A stretch of DNA of 64,000 nucleotides from Flavobacteriales bacterium (lineage in GTDB: Bacteria > Bacteroidota > Bacteroidia > Flavobacteriales_D > Sanyastnellaceae), in NCBI GenBank assembly GCA_016722445.1, contig JADKIZ010000015.1:62001-126000 (forward strand), in the 5' to 3' direction. The notes beneath the pieces were generated by a model. The model made no database searches. It was given only the letters and a program-made list of their open reading frames with translations, and was not told the origin of the DNA. Shown piece by piece: positions 8,379-16,621 of the stretch (its first letter is position 1; each line of letters opens with the position of its first letter). Position numbers and translations under genes: made by a program.

Positions 8379-10875
8379 ATGGTGAAATCGTTTGAGTTCG
8401 ATAAAATTGAGAAAAATTGGAATGATAAATGGGATGAAAAGAGCATCTATCAAACTTCCTTAAACAGCAGTAAGCCAAAATGTTATGTTTTGGATATGTT
8501 TCCTTACCCATCAGGAAATTCGATGCATGTTGGGCATCCAAGAGGTTATGTAGCCACCGATGTTTATAGTCGCTTTAAAAGAATGAGTGGTTACAATGTT
8601 CTCCATCCAATGGGTTGGGATGCTTTCGGTTTGCCAGCAGAAGAAACAGCAATTGAACGCCAAGCACACCCAGCAACTATTGTAGCAGAGAACATAAAAA
8701 AGTTTAAGGAACAGTTGCGGTTACTGGGAATGGACTACGACTGGAATCGTGAGGTAAACACAACAGACCCGAATTTTTACAAGCAAACTCAAAGAATATT
8801 TTTAGAGTTTTTTAGGCGTGACTTAGCATACAATGACATGGTAACAGTCAATTGGTGTGAAGGTTTAGGAACTGTTTTAGCTAACGAAGATATTGTTGAT
8901 GGCAAAAGCGAAAGAGGCGGTTATCCAGTTATTCAAAACCAATGAGACAATGGGTTTTGGCAATTTTAAAATATGCTGACCGTCTAATTGACGATTCTAA
9001 GCCTTTACCAAAATGGCCTGAAAGTGTAAAGAGTGCTCAAACCCAATGGATAGGTAGAAGTAACGGACATGAAATTGATTTTATTATAAACGACAATGAT
9101 GCAATTAGAATTTTTACAACAAGAATTGACACTTTATTCGGTGTTACTTTTTTAGTAATTGCACCCGAAAATTCTATTGTCGAAAAGATAATTCCCAAAG
9201 CAAAAAACAAGAGAGAGATATTAGATTATATCGAATTAACAAAAAGCAAAACCGATTTAGAACGCAAGGCAAGTAAAACCAAAACAGGAGTTTTGATTGA
9301 GGGAGTTTTTGCAACTAATCCAATCAATGGAAAACAAATTCCTATTTGGATAGCTGACTATGTTTTAAATGCTTACGGAACGGGGGCAATCATGGCTGTT
9401 CCTGCACATGATGAAAGTGATAAAGAATTTGCAGATGTATATTCATTGCCTTCAATTCAAGTTATTTCAGAGGACAATACTTTATTGAACTCTAATGAAA
9501 AATAATGGATTGATATTTCGGAAGCTAAGAGAAAAATTGCAAATGAAGGTTAAAGCGGTTTCAGTCAAAAAATTTTAAAATTAGAGATTGGGTATTTTCA
9601 AGACAACGCTTTTGGGGAGAGCCATTCCTATTGTTTGGATTAAAGGGAAAGACAGTTATTCGATTGCAAAAAAAGGAGCAATGAAAAGTTGGTTGCCGGA
9701 GAATCCAATTTTCTATTTAGACAGTTCAGGTATACAATTTTATGCCTTACCAGTTTTGCCTGAATATTTAGACTCAGTATCGCTTCCAAAAATTGAATCG
9801 TATAAAAATTCTCAAAATGGAGAAGGTCCGTTAGCTGATATGCCTGAATGGGTAAACACATTTATCAACCTTGAAACAGGTGAAGTATCAAATACAGGAG
9901 GGAACGATTCTTCAAAATGGATTGCAGCAAAAAGAGAAACCAATACAATGCCGCAGTGGGCAGGTTCTTCTTGGTATTACTTGCGTTATACGGACAGTCA
10001 AAATACAGAAATTCCTTTTTCAAAAGACATTGCTGATTCATGGTGTCCAGTTAATGTTTACGCAGGTGCTGACCATGCAACAGCTCATTTAATTTATGCA
10101 AGGTTTTGGCATAAGGTAATGTATGATGCAAAAATGGTTAGTAGCATAGAACCCTTTGACCGACTTGAATTTTTAGGATACATACTTGCATCAGACGGAA
10201 CAAAAATTTCAAAACGAAAAGGCGGTGATTTAAGACCCGATGATATAATTGCAAAAGTTGGTGCAGATGCTTTTCGTTTATATGAAATGTTTATTGGTCC
10301 GTTTGAAAAAGCAATTCCGTGGAAAGAAGATGGTCCAGTTGGAACAAAGCGATTTGTTGAAAGAGTTTGGAAGATTGGCAACAGGCTTTCAGAATCTGAT
10401 TCAGTAACAACACCGAACTCAAAAAATCTTTGCACCAAACAATTAAAAAAGTTAGCGAAGATATTGAAGCCTTTAAGTTCAACACAGCAGTTGCACAAAT
10501 GATGACCTTCTTAAATGTCATTGAAAAGGAAACAATTTCAAGAGCAGATTTTCTTTTGTTTATTCAAGTGTTAGCACCCTTTGCACCTTTCGTAACAGAA
10601 GAATTATGGAATCAATTGACAAGCAATTTTTCTATTCACACTCAAATTGGCCAGTGTATGACAAGAACGCAATTATTGATAGCCAAGCGGAAATCACCAT
10701 TCAGGTAAATGGAAAAATTAGAGGCACATTGAATACAGCTAAAAATGCTACTCAACAAGAGGTTGAAGCGATTGCACTTGATATGGATATTGTAAAATCA
10801 AAACTTGACGGAAAGAAAATTGCAAGAGTGATTTATGTTCCATCGAGAATTATAAATTTTGTTTTGGCTGACTAA
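8379..10875 (+). CDS. leuS: Leucyl-tRNA synthetase paralog on a cassette (frameshifted)
   Basis: Class I synthetase of about 832 residues, normal bacterial LeuRS length, with frameshifts near 8937, 9505-9590, 10430 and 10640. The HIGH motif is MHVGHPRG in [17 protein letters not shown]; the [13 protein letters not shown] segment is LeuRS-typical. The CP1 editing domain keeps its Thr-rich strand ([12 protein letters not shown]) and the [13 protein letters not shown] motif with the Asp that binds the leucine amino group. The KMSKS loop is KISKRKGG, a variant. The anticodon-binding and C-terminal domains (VNGKIRGTL...) are present. Start chosen at ATG 8379; an upstream in-frame TTG has no support. 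A synthetase on a mobile cassette suggests resistance to a LeuRS inhibitor or supply of Leu-tRNA to a pathway. Confidence 0.85.
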
Positions 10876-10917
10876 TCACAATAATTTTTTGATTGCTTGA
10901 CATGCTTTATCAATTTG

Positions 10918-12167
10918 ATGAAAAACATTTTAATAATTGAACATGGTGGATATTGAAAGAGTTTACATTCCAAAAGATGAAAAAAATGGAATGTGAAATT
11001 TTCGTGGTTACATCAAAATTCGAGAAATGGTTATTGAAATATACAGATAAAGAAAACATACTTGTTGCCGACACCTTTGATTTACACAACATAATTACTT
11101 GTGTGTTGCAATGGATAATCGAAAAGAAAATTAAAGTTGATGCTGTTGGAACTTTCAAAGAATCATCTGTAATTCCAACAGCAGACATTGCCCAATCTCT
11201 AGGCTGTATAGGTGTTTCGGGTGCTTCTGCAAGAAGAAGTTCACAGAACAAATTAGCAATGCGATACTTTCTTAAAAAGAATGGTTGCAAAAATCAACCT
11301 CACTTTTCAATTATTGACAGTAATAATATTGAAGAGCACTATGTTTTAAACTTTGATGCTGTTATCAAACCTTTATTCGGCTCATCAAGTCATGGAGTAA
11401 TTAAAATAAAGAATGGAGAAAATGTAAAGGCAAAAATTGATGATGCACTCCTTACAGTTTCTGCATCTGAAAGAGAAGTATTCAAAAACTTCAAGGGACA
11501 TTTTATTTTAGAACAGTATGTTTCAGGCGGAGTTTTTAGTGTTGATGGTATTGTTCAAAACGAAGAGGTAATGTTTGCAGGAATTACTGAGTTTATAATG
11601 GGAGAAGAACCATTCTTCACTCAAATCGGAAGTATAATACCAGCAAAAATAAATTCAGATTTACAAGCACAACTTTATTCAAACACAAGTGAGGTAATAA
11701 AGATTTTAGAATTTGATAACTGCGGTTTCCATGCAGAGTTTAGAGCAAACAATGATTCTGTTTTCCTTCTTGAAATTGCATCAAGACTTCCAGGCGGTGG
11801 GATTCAAATGGGATATGAAAAATCTTTAGGTGTTGAACTTACAAAAGCAATGATTGATGTTTGGTTAGGAAACAAAGTTTCATTTTCGCCTATTCACTCT
11901 AAGTATGTTTTACACAAAAGTGTTTTACCGACAATCGAAACTGATTCCACTTTGACAGCATTGACTGGTATAAACGGATTGAAACAAAGAAAGGAGATTT
12001 GGGACTTCTATCAATTCGCAAGTGTAGGAGATATTTTACACTCTTATCCAAAAACACCAAGCCAACTTTATTACTATGCAATCCAAGCAGACACAAGAGA
12101 ATCTCTCATGAGTTTGTCTTTTGAAATTGAATCTGAAGTTAAGTATGAATTAGACAATGTAAATTGA
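10918..12167 (+). CDS. ATP-grasp carboxylate-amine ligase (frameshifted near start)
   Basis: About 410 residues. The N-terminus from ATG 10918 (MKNILIIEHGGYW) is joined to the main frame after an indel near 10955. The main part shows an ATP-grasp plan: VIKPLFGSSSHGVIKI (ATP-binding Lys and glycine loop), FILEQYVSGGVFSVDGIV, then FHAEFRAN and FLLEIASRLPGGGIQMG, the acidic Mg-binding residues and glycine-rich loop as in BacD-type L-amino acid ligases and PurK/CarB relatives. Such enzymes join a carboxylate to an amine through an acyl phosphate. Last gene of the operon; it may couple an amino acid to the product of the other enzymes. Confidence 0.78.
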
Positions 12168-12431
12168 CGAGATGAAAAAGCCAACGCACATTCCAAGCAC
12201 ATTTTATCTTTTGCCAACGCACAAAAAAGCCAACGCAGAAAAAAATAAAAAGAGCTTGCAATCTTCCACCCAAGAAAAAAATTGAATTAAAAAATTTCCC
12301 CACCCACAAAAAAAATTAAAAACCCCAACGCACAGTGCTAACACGGACAGACACCGCCTTGAATGTAAATCGCTTCGGACAAAGTGTGTGCGGACTTGAC
12401 ACTTCACCACTTCGGACAGACAGAAGGGCAT
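12168..12431 (+). repeat. AT-rich 3' tail of the giant cassette with [GC]CCAACGC repeats
   Basis: No gene is seen. GCCAACGC occurs at 12180, 12213 and 12229, and CCCAACGC at 12324, in A-rich DNA. The stretch 12350-12425 holds two CTTCGGACA units (TCGCTTCGGACAAAG, CCACTTCGGACAGAC). The motif matches the repeat at the 5' end of the same cassette in sequence and orientation. Confidence 0.6.
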
Positions 12432-12556
12432 CCGGTAACAGCGGGTTTAAGAAATTGGCGGTTCAGTGGTTAATTGAACATTCTACCTCGCATCAACAGT
12501 TGTGGTGGCTTGACAGTTTTGTGCTCCGAAATCGCCAACTTCTTAAACCCGCAAAC

Positions 12557-14308
12557 GTCAGGCTGTGAATTAACCTCGCTACTCAATCAATTATCCATTT
12601 TCGAGTATTAGATTTGACGATGAGGCATAGGAGCCTCATTATTCTACTCATTTTTCGCATAGAAAAATTCTCGATTTGCAAAAATGAGATCGGCATTTTC
12701 AATCTAATGCGGGCTGTTTTGAAAAGAGTCCGGATGATCTTCTCATAGTCCGGCTTCCAATTTTTGAGTTTGAGAAGCAAGTCATCGAACTTGTAGATAT
12801 TCATCACTCGTTTGAAATTGTAAACGGTCATGATCAATGACATCTCTCCATTTACCTTTTCTATTCCTATCAAATTCGTGTGATTGTATCCCCATTTTCG
12901 TTTGATCGTTCCGAAAATATGTTCATTGATCTCCTGGCGTTTTCGGTATAATTCCGGATTACTTTGATATCTATATCTGTTGGCTTCGACTGCAGAGGCA
13001 AATTCACTTCGTTCTATTTCCCTTCGTCCATCAGCCTTTGCGGTGCATAGATGTCTTACAGGACATGTTTTACAAGATGAAGTGCTGTATTTTTTGTATT
13101 GATAACCTATGGCTCTCTCTGATCGATTCTTCGTATACCAGGTGCCGGTCGACTTAAGCGTTTGTCCTTGAGGGCATGTGTAAGTATCATCATTGTCCTT
13201 ATAAGTGAATTTGTCCACCATATATGCTTCTGTGGTGCCTTTGCTGTTGCTATTGACAATCTCTGAATGCGCAACTATTGTAGAGATCTTGCTGTCTGTG
13301 CATTCTTGTATTTGTCGTCCATTGTGATAGCCTTTATCTGCGAGTACCGTTAAGGAGGAAGCACCAAGATTGGCTTTGGCTTCGTGGGCAATAGCACTCA
13401 AAGCATTGCGATCGTTTCGGTTAATAGTATGCGTTGCAACTACGAGCTTGTGCTTACTATCTACTGCAGCTTGTGTGTTGTAACACACTTCCACTACCTG
13501 TCCTTGAACAAGTAATGCGCGGCTGTCCGGATCTGTAGTACTTATTTGCGGTTCGCCGCTATCTTCCATTAAATCACCAAGAGCTTCGTATCTGATTTTG
13601 TTATCGTTTAATCGCTGGATTTTCTGTTTCACTTCTTTGACCAGCTCTGGTTGTTCACGTTTATCTAACTCATCCAGTGCATCAAAATACTCATTGGTCT
13701 TTTCTTCGATATAAGCCAAATGACGAGCAATCTTTTTTGGATTGAAATTGTTCTTCTTGCCATTATGTGCGCGGACTTTAGTGCCATCAATGGCCACCAC
13801 ATCACCACTGACCAATTCTTCCTCTTTGAGAAATAGCACAAACAACTTGAACGTATTACGCAGCGCCTTTGGATTGTTTTTTCGAAAATCGGCGATGGTG
13901 TGATAGTTCGGTGTGAGACTACCAATGAGCCACTGCAGCTCTGTGTTGCGCTCACATTCTTTTTCAAGTCTTCTACTACTTCTGATTCCATTCAGATAGC
14001 CGTAGAAGTAAAGTTTTAGAAAAACGATGGATTCAAATGCCGGACGTCCTTGGGTGTTCAGAACATTCACGTCAAAACCCAGTCTTTTTAAATCCAGGTT
14101 ATCAGCGAACGCATCTATTAACCTTACAGGATTATCTGCTGAAACCAGGTCATCCAAACTGCCAAAAGTCAGTTGAGATCTGTTCAATGGCTCAATGAAA
14201 TTCATGTCCCAAAAATCTTCTCATCAACCAATAATCAAATGAATCATTTGATATATTTATCCATTGAAAAATGAACAATAGGACTGGGGAGTAAATTCAC
14301 AGTCTGAC
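12557..14308 (-). mobile_element. IS1182-family insertion sequence
   Basis: 1752 bp with terminal inverted repeats of about 15 bp: GTCAGGCTGTGAATT on the left and GTCAGACTGTGAATT read from the right, one mismatch. It sits exactly inside AAC^GTT of attC4 and no direct target duplication is visible, compatible with IS1182 members that insert into short palindromes. It carries one transposase gene on the minus strand. Confidence 0.8.
12583..14205 (-). CDS. tnp: IS1182-family DDE transposase
   Basis: 540 residues, frame intact. The order of motifs is that of IS1182 transposases: N-terminal SQLTFGSLDDLVSADNPVR, the FGRPAFE-like TQGRPAFESIVFLKL, the first catalytic Asp in VVAIDGTKVRA, the second in LTVLADKGYHNG, a Cys cluster (CPQGQTL...CKTCPVRHLC) and the catalytic Glu in EINEHIFGTIKRKWGY. 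Intact frame and matching terminal repeats suggest a recent insertion, in contrast to the broken genes elsewhere. Confidence 0.93.
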   Translation of the reverse strand: MNFIEPLNRSQLTFGSLDDLVSADNPVRLIDAFADNLDLKRLGFDVNVLNTQGRPAFESIVFLKLYFYGYLNGIRSSRRLEKECERNTELQWLIGSLTPNYHTIADFRKNNPKALRNTFKLFVLFLKEEELVSGDVVAIDGTKVRAHNGKKNNFNPKKIARHLAYIEEKTNEYFDALDELDKREQPELVKEVKQKIQRLNDNKIRYEALGDLMEDSGEPQISTTDPDSRALLVQGQVVEVCYNTQAAVDSKHKLVVATHTINRNDRNALSAIAHEAKANLGASSLTVLADKGYHNGRQIQECTDSKISTIVAHSEIVNSNSKGTTEAYMVDKFTYKDNDDTYTCPQGQTLKSTGTWYTKNRSERAIGYQYKKYSTSSCKTCPVRHLCTAKADGRREIERSEFASAVEANRYRYQSNPELYRKRQEINEHIFGTIKRKWGYNHTNLIGIEKVNGEMSLIMTVYNFKRVMNIYKFDDLLLKLKNWKPDYEKIIRTLFKTARIRLKMPISFLQIENFSMRKMSRIMRLLCLIVKSNTRKWIID

Positions 14309-14336
14309 GTTATAGGGCATTTACACGACATACTTA

Positions 14337-14690
14337 ATGACAACAGACCATCAAATGAAAAAGAATCTTGTTGAAACGCCTATTCGGTGGACTAGATGTG
14401 TTGTCATTTTCATTTTCAGCATTATGACATTTCAATCTTGCATAATTGTAAACTCGATAGAGCGCGAAGAAACAAATCGATGCTCCTTGCATGATACCAA
14501 AATGTCCAAAGGAATAGTTAGAACACAATTCGGTTTTATTTCAACTATTGAAGACCCAAGATTTCCAAACGCGAAAATCAAAAAATCGATGGGGTGTGTA
14601 GTGCCAATTTGGCCAATGAAACGACTTGCAATAGTTTATCACTGTGGTAAATGTGATAGCTTAAAAAGTGAATTTGAAAAAGTTGAATGA
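14337..14690 (+). CDS. Small membrane-anchored protein with likely zinc-binding Cys/His sites (cassette 5)
   Basis: 117 residues. A hydrophobic segment (VVIFIFSIMTFQSC, residues about 22-37) ends at Cys, perhaps a lipobox or an N-terminal anchor; the true start may be the internal Met at residue 7. The outer part has CSLHDTKM, a central MGCVVP and a terminal YHCGKCDS. This spacing (CxxH...C...CxxC) resembles a small Bacteroidota family of CEVH...GCVV...CxxC proteins, so I expect metal binding. Only gene of a 667-bp cassette (14310-14976). About 150 bp after the stop, up to attC5, show no gene. Confidence 0.6.
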   Translation: MTTDHQMKKNLVETPIRWTRCVVIFIFSIMTFQSCIIVNSIEREETNRCSLHDTKMSKGIVRTQFGFISTIEDPRFPNAKIKKSMGCVVPIWPMKRLAIVYHCGKCDSLKSEFEKVE

Positions 14691-14850
14691 AAAAATAACT
14701 TGGCGTCCTGTTAGCCTCTCTGAAAATTTACTTTGAATTGAACTGGCTTGATTTGATCAGCTTGGAATATATACTAAAAAGAGAGTCGATTTGAAATTCC
14801 CAATGCCTCTCCGACTCAAAGGAAATTAAAAAGATGACCATGAAAAACGC

Positions 14851-14982
14851 CCTATAACAGCACCTACCCGCAATTGGCGGTTCAGTGGTTTATTGAAGAT
14901 TTGTGCTGGAATAAAGTTCAGTGATATATTTGAAAAGTAGTGCCAGCAGTCGCCAACTGCTGGTAGCTGCCAAACGTTAGGC
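14851..14982 (+). other. attC site 5
   Basis: R'' CCTATAAC (14851-14858) and R' GTTAGGC (14976-14982). Arms AGCACCTACCCGCAATTGGCG and CGCCAACTGCTGGTAGCTGC. The loop is of the same type as attC2 (ATATTTGAAA...GTGCCAGCAG). Confidence 0.85.
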
Positions 14983-15028
14983 GTCATTTTGCAGAACCAC
15001 CGACAGAAATAGAAATTTAAAGAAAAAT

Positions 15029-15880
15029 ATGAGAATATCACCAATAATAGAAGTGAACGAATTACTGAAAATATACAAAAATCCTGATGTGATGATATTC
15101 GATGTAAGCAACAATAAAAATGCTAAAGCTAACTACGAAACAGAACATTTAGAAGGTGCTTTTTTTGTTGACCTAAATTCTCAATTAGCAGATATTAAAA
15201 CCGACTTTTCGGACGGTGGACGCCACCCATTACCCGAAATAGGAAACTTCGCAAAAACTTTGACAGATTTTGGCATTTCCAATGACAAGCATATTATTAT
15301 TTATGATGATAAAAATGGCTCAAATGCTTCTGCAAGATTTTGGTGGATGCTAAAATCAATTGGACACGAAAAAGTACAAGTATTAAATGGTGGATTAAAG
15401 ACCGCTAAAGAATTACATTTTCCATTGAGTTCGAAAACCGAAAACATTAAAAGAACTTCAGAACCATATCAGTTTGATCAATGGAATTTACCAATAATCG
15501 AAATTGACGAGGTAGAAAACGTATCGCAAAATCCGAATTATTTAGTAGTTGATGTTCGGGACAAAGAACGATATGACGGAATAACCGAACCAATCGATTT
15601 AATTGCAGGACATATTCCAGGTGCAATAAATGTTCCATTTACGGAAAATATAGACCAGAACGGATTATTCCTTAAACCCAACGAACTAAAAAATAAATAC
15701 GAAACAATATTTGGAGATATTAGCAATGAAAACATTATAGTTCATTGTGGTTCAGGAGTAACAGCTTGTCATACTTTATTAGCACTGACATATGCAGAAA
15801 TGAAAACACCAAAGCTATATGTCGGTTCGTGGAGTGAATGGAGTAGAAAAAATAAACAGATAGAAAAAACGAACGCCTAA
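15029..15880 (+). CDS. Thiosulfate/3-mercaptopyruvate sulfurtransferase (cassette 6)
   Basis: 283 residues, intact, with two rhodanese domains. The N-terminal inactive domain (about 1-130) has the family segment FSDGGRHPLPEIGNFAKTLTDFGISND and WWMLKSIGHEKVQVLNGGL. The C-terminal domain has DVRDKERYDG, GHIPGAINVPF and the active-site loop HCGSGVTACHTLL with the catalytic Cys; CGSGVT is the loop type of mercaptopyruvate/thiosulfate sulfurtransferases. It transfers sulfane sulfur to an acceptor thiol or cyanide and is probably cytoplasmic. The TAA stop is part of the R'' box of attC6. Confidence 0.9.
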   Translation: MRISPIIEVNELLKIYKNPDVMIFDVSNNKNAKANYETEHLEGAFFVDLNSQLADIKTDFSDGGRHPLPEIGNFAKTLTDFGISNDKHIIIYDDKNGSNASARFWWMLKSIGHEKVQVLNGGLKTAKELHFPLSSKTENIKRTSEPYQFDQWNLPIIEIDEVENVSQNPNYLVVDVRDKERYDGITEPIDLIAGHIPGAINVPFTENIDQNGLFLKPNELKNKYETIFGDISNENIIVHCGSGVTACHTLLALTYAEMKTPKLYVGSWSEWSRKNKQIEKTNA

Positions 15881-16008
15881 CATGGGTTTGGCAAAAGTGG
15901 GGCTTTAGTACTAGGCTGAACATTTGTACTTTCTATTAGCTTTTGTACTAAATTTGAACTTTAGTACTTTCTAAACCCCACCTTCGCCAAGCCCAAAACC
16001 GTTATGGG
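15875..16008 (+). other. attC site 6
   Basis: R'' GCCTAAC (15875-15881), complementary to the GTTAGGC opening its cassette, and R' GTTATGGG (16001-16008). Arms ATGGGTTTGGCAAAAGTGGGG and CCCCACCTTCGCCAAGCCC. The loop has four TTAGTAC/TTTGTAC-like units instead of the common loop types. Confidence 0.83.
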
Positions 16009-16011
16009 TAA

Positions 16012-16385
16012 TTAGCCTTGCCTGCAATGAGTGTGTCTGCTCATATTAAGAAGTCCTCGGTAAAGAATCAACGAAGAACATTTTAAGTCGTTATCAAATC
16101 GACGAAGGAGATTTGCCAGGCAAGTCGTTACGATTGACATCGTGAAAGCGCGCTTTCAAACGATTGGCATCGTTCAACGACTTGACGAAGCTATAACTGA
16201 AATCAACGATAGTCAAGATTTTGTTATGCCATAACGACATAAAATATTCTTCGTTGATGATTTTTGAAGAAATACCGAGGCATTCTTTAACGATCTATCA
16301 ACTGACTCCAATAAGGCTGTATTGGTGTAATTGATAGATCTAAAATGATCAAACACACGATGAAAACTTTTGCCGGCAAGACTAA
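16012..16385 (+). ncRNA. Gene-less cassette folding into one long nested stem (cassette 7)
   Basis: No convincing open frame. Inverted repeats are nested: 16012-16022 with 16375-16385 (1 mismatch in 11), 16048-16062 with 16273-16287 (2 in 15), 16067-16094 with 16231-16258 (2 in 28), and a hairpin at 16121-16184 around the perfect palindrome TGAAAGCGCGCTTTCA (16143-16158). A side hairpin pairs GATCTATCAA (16292-16301) with TTGATAGATC (16331-16340). The whole cassette body could fold as RNA or as single-stranded DNA. Whether it is transcribed is unknown. Confidence 0.5.
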
Positions 16386-16426
16386 CTACGTTGCGGAAAT
16401 TGGGATTTTTGATTAAAGAGCAACTA

Positions 16427-16557
16427 CCCATAACAGCGGCTTTGCATCAGATGGGCATAAGGAATACAATTGAAATTAGTGGTATATTTGAAATGCTGCT
16501 TCTAATTGGATGGAGTGCTATAAGTCCCATCCGACGCAAAGCCGCGTCACGTTATGC
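16427..16557 (+). other. attC site 7
   Basis: R'' CCCATAAC (16427-16434) and R' GTTATGC (16551-16557). Arms AGCGGCTTTGCATCAGATGGG and CCCATCCGACGCAAAGCCGCG. The loop shares GTGGTATATTTGAAATGCTGC with the attC2 type. Confidence 0.83.
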
Positions 16558-16586
16558 CCAATGCATTTCTGAACTCGAAAAATCGC

Positions 16587-16617
16587 TTTGAAACATCAAG
16601 CATATTTCGTATCTTGG
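16587..16617 (+). promoter_or_regulatory. Promoter of the GNAT cassette
   Basis: TTTG (16587-16590), a 19-bp spacer and TATCTTGG (16610-16617), one mismatch from TAnnTTTG. The GTG start lies 4 nt downstream, the same geometry as in the toxin-antitoxin cassette. Confidence 0.5.
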
Positions 16618-16621
16618 CACG

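Larger units (their letters stand above)
4354..12556 (+). mobile_element. Giant multigene cassette (cassette 4, about 8.2 kb)
   Basis: It opens with TTACCGG at 4354 and closes with the complementary CCGGTAAC at 12432. No other RYYYAAC/GTTRRRY pair with attC arms lies between, so the seven genes belong to one cassette. Its 3' attC is split by an IS. Short intergenic gaps and overlaps from 4637 to 12167 indicate one operon. Both ends carry direct repeats of [GC]CCAACGC in AT-rich DNA. Usual integron cassettes are 0.5-1.5 kb with one gene. Confidence 0.8.
12432..14316 (+). other. attC site 4, split by an IS element
   Basis: R'' CCGGTAAC (12432-12439), complementary to the GTTACCGG that opens the giant cassette. 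Arms GCGGGTTTAAGAAATTGGCG and CGCCAACTTCTTAAACCCGC pair almost perfectly. The left part stops at CAAAC (12556) and the right part resumes with GTTATAGG (14309-14316). Joined, they give CAAACGTTATAGG, the normal attC end. Confidence 0.8.

Noticed and set aside
12204..12568. Open frames over the 3' repeats and attC4
   Set aside because: Low-complexity translation over repeats and a folded recombination site.
16213..16591. Open frames around cassette 7 and attC7
   Set aside because: They are by-products of the long inverted repeats; no family or start context.
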